20,617 bases of DNA, from IMG/VR virus record IMGVR_UViG_3300024518_002874, positions 1-20,617 of that record, one strand, 5' to 3'. This document shows, in pieces, positions 20,427-20,617 of this stretch. The position numbers and the translations under genes were made by a program. Every line of letters starts with the position of its first letter. The stretch's first letter is position 1. The notes below the pieces were generated by a model. The model made no database searches and was not told the DNA's origin. It worked only from the letters and a program-made list of their open reading frames with translations. This DNA comes from a virus.

Positions 20427-20611
20427 GCGCCATCCTGCCTTACTATCCGTGGTGCCGGTGGGCTTCTCGTAGTGAGCCCGTCGCGGCCAAAAAATACCAG
20501 ATACAGCTTGCTCCGAGCTGACTGCCATTGGTCTCGGTCAAACTTACCTCCGAACCACATACCATCACATGTATCCTCGAAAACTTGCAGCAATTCTTCT
20601 TCACTCATCAT
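20423..20611 (-). CDS. Small unknown gene at right edge, start uncertain
   Basis: The reading frame is open to the window edge. The ATGs at 20611 and 20608 are candidate starts, but the ribosome site may lie outside, so the gene could be longer. The visible product of about 62 aa (MMSEEELLQVFEDTCDGMWF, then GGKFDRDQWQSARSKLYLVF, then FGRDGL) has an acidic helix, an aromatic middle and a Pro/Arg tail. It overlaps the resolvase start as GTGA. I do not recognise a family. Confidence 0.5.
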   Translation of the reverse strand: MMSEEELLQVFEDTCDGMWFGGKFDRDQWQSARSKLYLVFFGRDGLTTRSPPAPRIVRQDGA

Positions 20612-20617
20612 CCCCAC

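Noticed and set aside
1-20617. CRISPR arrays, insertion sequences, integrase or attachment sites
   Set aside because: I looked for regularly spaced repeats, transposase motifs and tRNA-linked direct repeats and saw none. The only direct repeat of note is the 21-bp pair at the zinc-ribbon gene starts.

Overview
This window is a piece of a tailed-phage genome (or prophage) with a P22-type short-tailed (podovirus) virion module. Read along the minus strand from right to left, the genes follow the P22 order: terminase, portal, scaffold, coat, gp4, gp10, a gp26-position coiled-coil protein, gp14, gp7, gp20, gp16-position ejection protein and a beta-helix tailspike. The host cannot be named. The DNA is GC-rich, uses ATG, GTG and probably TTG starts, and has clear Shine-Dalgarno (SD) sequences, so a Gram-negative bacterial host is a reasonable inference. 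No tRNA, integrase, repressor or endolysin was seen.

Layout. (1) Right end, 17.3-20.6 kb, minus strand: a partial small gene, a RusA-like resolvase, a 78-aa unknown, a probable small terminase, a 52-aa two-helix membrane protein, the large terminase, a 51-aa one-helix membrane protein and a zinc-ribbon protein. The two membrane ORFs are very short. (2) Accessory block, 14.9-17.3 kb, minus strand: a second zinc-ribbon/coiled-coil protein, a conserved 119-aa unknown, two overlapping paralogous coiled-coil proteins, a 290-bp hairpin-rich gap and an HNH nuclease. (3) Regulatory hub, 14.3-14.6 kb: a divergent 314-bp region with strong dyad symmetries. It lies between the portal gene, reading left, and the only plus-strand gene, reading right. 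(4) Structural module, 14.3 kb down to the left edge: tightly packed genes, mostly overlapping by 1-17 bp. The main gap holds a perfect 8-bp-stem hairpin after the coat gene.

How it works together (family knowledge applied to what is seen): the terminase subunits cut concatemeric DNA and pump it through the portal into a shell that the scaffold and coat proteins build. RusA and the HNH nuclease probably trim branched DNA or assist packaging. gp4- and gp10-like proteins plug the filled head. The coiled-coil protein may be the tail needle. The gp7/gp20/gp16-like proteins are ejected with the DNA, and the tailspike binds and probably degrades surface polysaccharide.

The least explained parts are the insert between large terminase and portal (two gene pairs that look like local duplications), the regulatory hub with its lone plus-strand gene, and the two tiny membrane proteins around the large terminase.
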